Origin: Gemmatimonadota bacterium
GTDB taxonomy: Bacteria; Gemmatimonadota; Gemmatimonadetes; Gemmatimonadales; Gemmatimonadaceae
DNA: 7,152 bases
NCBI GenBank assembly: GCA_003142495.1
Contig: PLMM01000048.1
Span: forward strand, 1-7,152
Reading direction: 5' to 3'
Shown: piece by piece, positions 5,938-7,152 of the stretch
How positions within the stretch are numbered: position 1 is the first letter of the stretch
Layout of the letters: every line of letters starts with the position of its first letter
The notes under the pieces: model-generated
Database searches by the model: none
Told to the model about the DNA's origin: nothing
What the model saw: only the letters and a program-made list of their open reading frames with translations
Program-made: the position numbers and the translations under genes

Positions 5938-7152
5938 GCGGCACTCGCAATATGAAGCTGCGACGCGGCGTCGCTCAGGTCTTCGTTCGACAGGACGTCG
6001 AGGAAGTCGTACGACGGAACGAGCGGAATCGAAAGCTCCTCGCGCAGTGCGGCGAATGAAAGATCGTCGAGAAAGAGACCATCATCGTTGATCGTCTCCG
6101 CCGGAATGAGCGCGAGATCGAGGTCGGTGCGCCCCTCGAGCGCGCGGCGCAGGTCGGCGCCCACGAGCAGCCCCGCGGCAGTCGTCGTCGGCCCAAAGAG
6201 CGAGTTCTCGGCGACGATCTGCTCGAAGTGTGCGCCCGTTGCCGCGCCCAGCTGGTCGAGCAGCTCCGTCATCAGCCGTCCGCCCATCGCGGTGCCGGTG
6301 ACGATCCCGATGCGCCGCCCATCGTGGCGCGGGAGCGCGCTCACGCCCTCGGCCACGCGCTTGCGCAGGAAGGCCACCGCCCCGATGCCGTTCTCGATCT
6401 GCACGAAGTCGCCGTAGTGCTCGGCGCCCGGCAGCTCGCGCCTGGCGAGCATGTACAGCTCATCGGAGCCGAACACCCAGCGGTCGCCACGCTCGCGCAG
6501 TGCCCGCTCCTCCCACTTCTCGACGTGCGCGAGCAGCTCGTTCGCCCGCTCGGCGTTCATCGACTCGCCGGTGTAGAGATGCGAGAACTGCGTGAGGCCG
6601 ACGGGGATGATCGCGGCGGATAGCACGGCGTCGCCGAGCGACCAGAGATCGGCGATCGACTGCTCGAGGATGTCGCCGTCGTTGAGCCCCGGCACGATGA
6701 CCATCTGGCAGTGGAACTGAATCCCGCCCTCGGCCAGCCGCGACAGCTGCTTCATGATGTCGGGCACCTTCGGGTTGTTCAGAAGGATCTTGCGCGCCTC
6801 GAATGGTGTCGCGTGCACCGAGATGTAGAGCGGCGACAGCCGGTACTCGAGGATGCGGGCGATGTCCTTGTCCTTCACGTTCGAGAGCGTCGCGAAGTTG
6901 CCGTAGGCAAAGGAAAGGCGGTAGTCGTCGTCGCGCACGTAGAGCGGCGCGCGCAGCCCTTTGGGCAGCCCCTCGATGAAGCAGAACTCGCACTTGTTGG
7001 CGCAGCGTCGCACACGTGGCGGCTCGAGGACTATCCCCATCGCCATCCCCTCGGGGCGCTCGATCTCGAAGACGATCTCTTCACCCTCGGGCGTCGTCAC
7101 CTCGAGCACGAGCTCGTCATCGGCGGTGAGAAACTCCCAGTCGAGAAAGTCC
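5934..7152 (-). CDS. Radical SAM / DUF512 protein (COG1625-like), N-terminus cut by right edge
   Basis: A predicted iron-sulfur protein of the DUF512 family, whose reaction is unknown to me. The visible 405 codons plus TGA stop run in from the right edge. A GTG at 7109 lies in frame, but the frame continues to the edge with residues typical of the end of the family's N-terminal PDZ-like domain (DFLDWEFLTADDEL), so the true start is outside. Numbering from the first visible residue, the radical-SAM cluster motif CX3CX2C (CANKCEFC) has Cys at 50, 54 and 57. YGNFATLSN (83-91) and LYISVHAT (108-115) follow. The DUF512 part covers about 180-405, with QIENGIGAV (251-259), a glycine-rich TGTAMGG near 285 and NSLFGPTTTAAGLLVG (316-331). 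It overlaps der by four bases. As I recall, the DUF512-der-plsY-gpsA order also occurs in Firmicutes and suggests a role tied to translation or ribosome assembly; that is inference. Confidence 0.92.
   Translation of the reverse strand, partial: DFLDWEFLTADDELVLEVTTPEGEEIVFEIERPEGMAMGIVLEPPRVRRCANKCEFCFIEGLPKGLRAPLYVRDDDYRLSFAYGNFATLSNVKDKDIARILEYRLSPLYISVHATPFEARKILLNNPKVPDIMKQLSRLAEGGIQFHCQMVIVPGLNDGDILEQSIADLWSLGDAVLSAAIIPVGLTQFSHLYTGESMNAERANELLAHVEKWEERALRERGDRWVFGSDELYMLARRELPGAEHYGDFVQIENGIGAVAFLRKRVAEGVSALPRHDGRRIGIVTGTAMGGRLMTELLDQLGAATGAHFEQIVAENSLFGPTTTAAGLLVGADLRRALEGRTDLDLALIPAETINDDGLFLDDLSFAALREELSIPLVPSYDFLDVLSNEDLSDAASQLHIASAA

Larger units (their letters stand above)
579..7152 (-). 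other. Probable single operon: DUF512-der-plsY-gpsA-merR-GT2-surE-pcm
   Basis: Eight genes on one strand have no intergenic spacer. Junctions from upstream to downstream are ATGA (4-base overlap), TAG|ATG (abutting), TGATG (1 base), ATGA (4), GTGA (4), TGATG (1) and GTGA (4). This pattern is typical of translational coupling by terminating ribosomes. The operon promoter must lie right of the window. I see no internal terminator; an internal promoter inside coding sequence cannot be excluded. Confidence 0.85.

Noticed and set aside
1..7152. Mobile element, CRISPR, toxin-antitoxin or defence system
   Set aside because: All recognised genes are conserved housekeeping or regulatory genes in one operon. 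There are no transposase, integrase, spacer-repeat arrays or terminal inverted repeats.

Overview
The window is a dense, GC-rich stretch of bacterial chromosome in which every supported gene lies on the minus strand, so transcription runs from right (7152) to left (1). No plus-strand gene, RNA gene, CRISPR array, insertion sequence or phage gene is supported. The high GC content, G/C-rich third codon positions and gene order suggest a soil-type bacterium. A Gemmatimonadota-like or deltaproteobacterial-like lineage is my best guess, from remembered gene neighbourhoods and not from any search.

Layout in transcription order: (1) the 3' part of a radical-SAM/DUF512 protein, cut by the right edge; (2) der (EngA), a double GTPase for 50S ribosome assembly; (3) plsY, a membrane acyl-phosphate:glycerol-3-phosphate acyltransferase; (4) gpsA, NAD(P)H glycerol-3-phosphate dehydrogenase; (5) a 120-residue MerR-type DNA-binding protein; (6) a stand-alone family-2 glycosyltransferase that starts at GTG; (7) surE, a nucleotide/phosphate-ester phosphatase; (8) pcm, protein-L-isoaspartate O-methyltransferase, also starting at GTG. 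All seven junctions overlap by 1 or 4 bases or abut directly, which points to one translationally coupled transcription unit of at least 6.5 kb. After pcm comes a 92-base gap with two short direct-repeat structures. Then an unrecognised gene for a proline/serine-rich, strongly acidic protein runs off the left edge.

The genes fall into three themes. Der, probably with the DUF512 protein beside it, belongs to ribosome biogenesis. GpsA makes sn-glycerol-3-phosphate and PlsY acylates it, so the pair gives the first committed steps of phospholipid synthesis. SurE and Pcm form the well-known stress/stationary-phase repair pair. The MerR protein and the glycosyltransferase sit between the lipid and repair genes and are the least explained members of the operon.

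Most of the window is conserved housekeeping. I see no convincing novel multi-gene system. The items most worth a second look are the acidic left-edge protein, the repeat-rich gap before it, the small MerR protein with the best ribosome-binding site of the operon, and the DUF512 protein of unknown chemistry linked to der.
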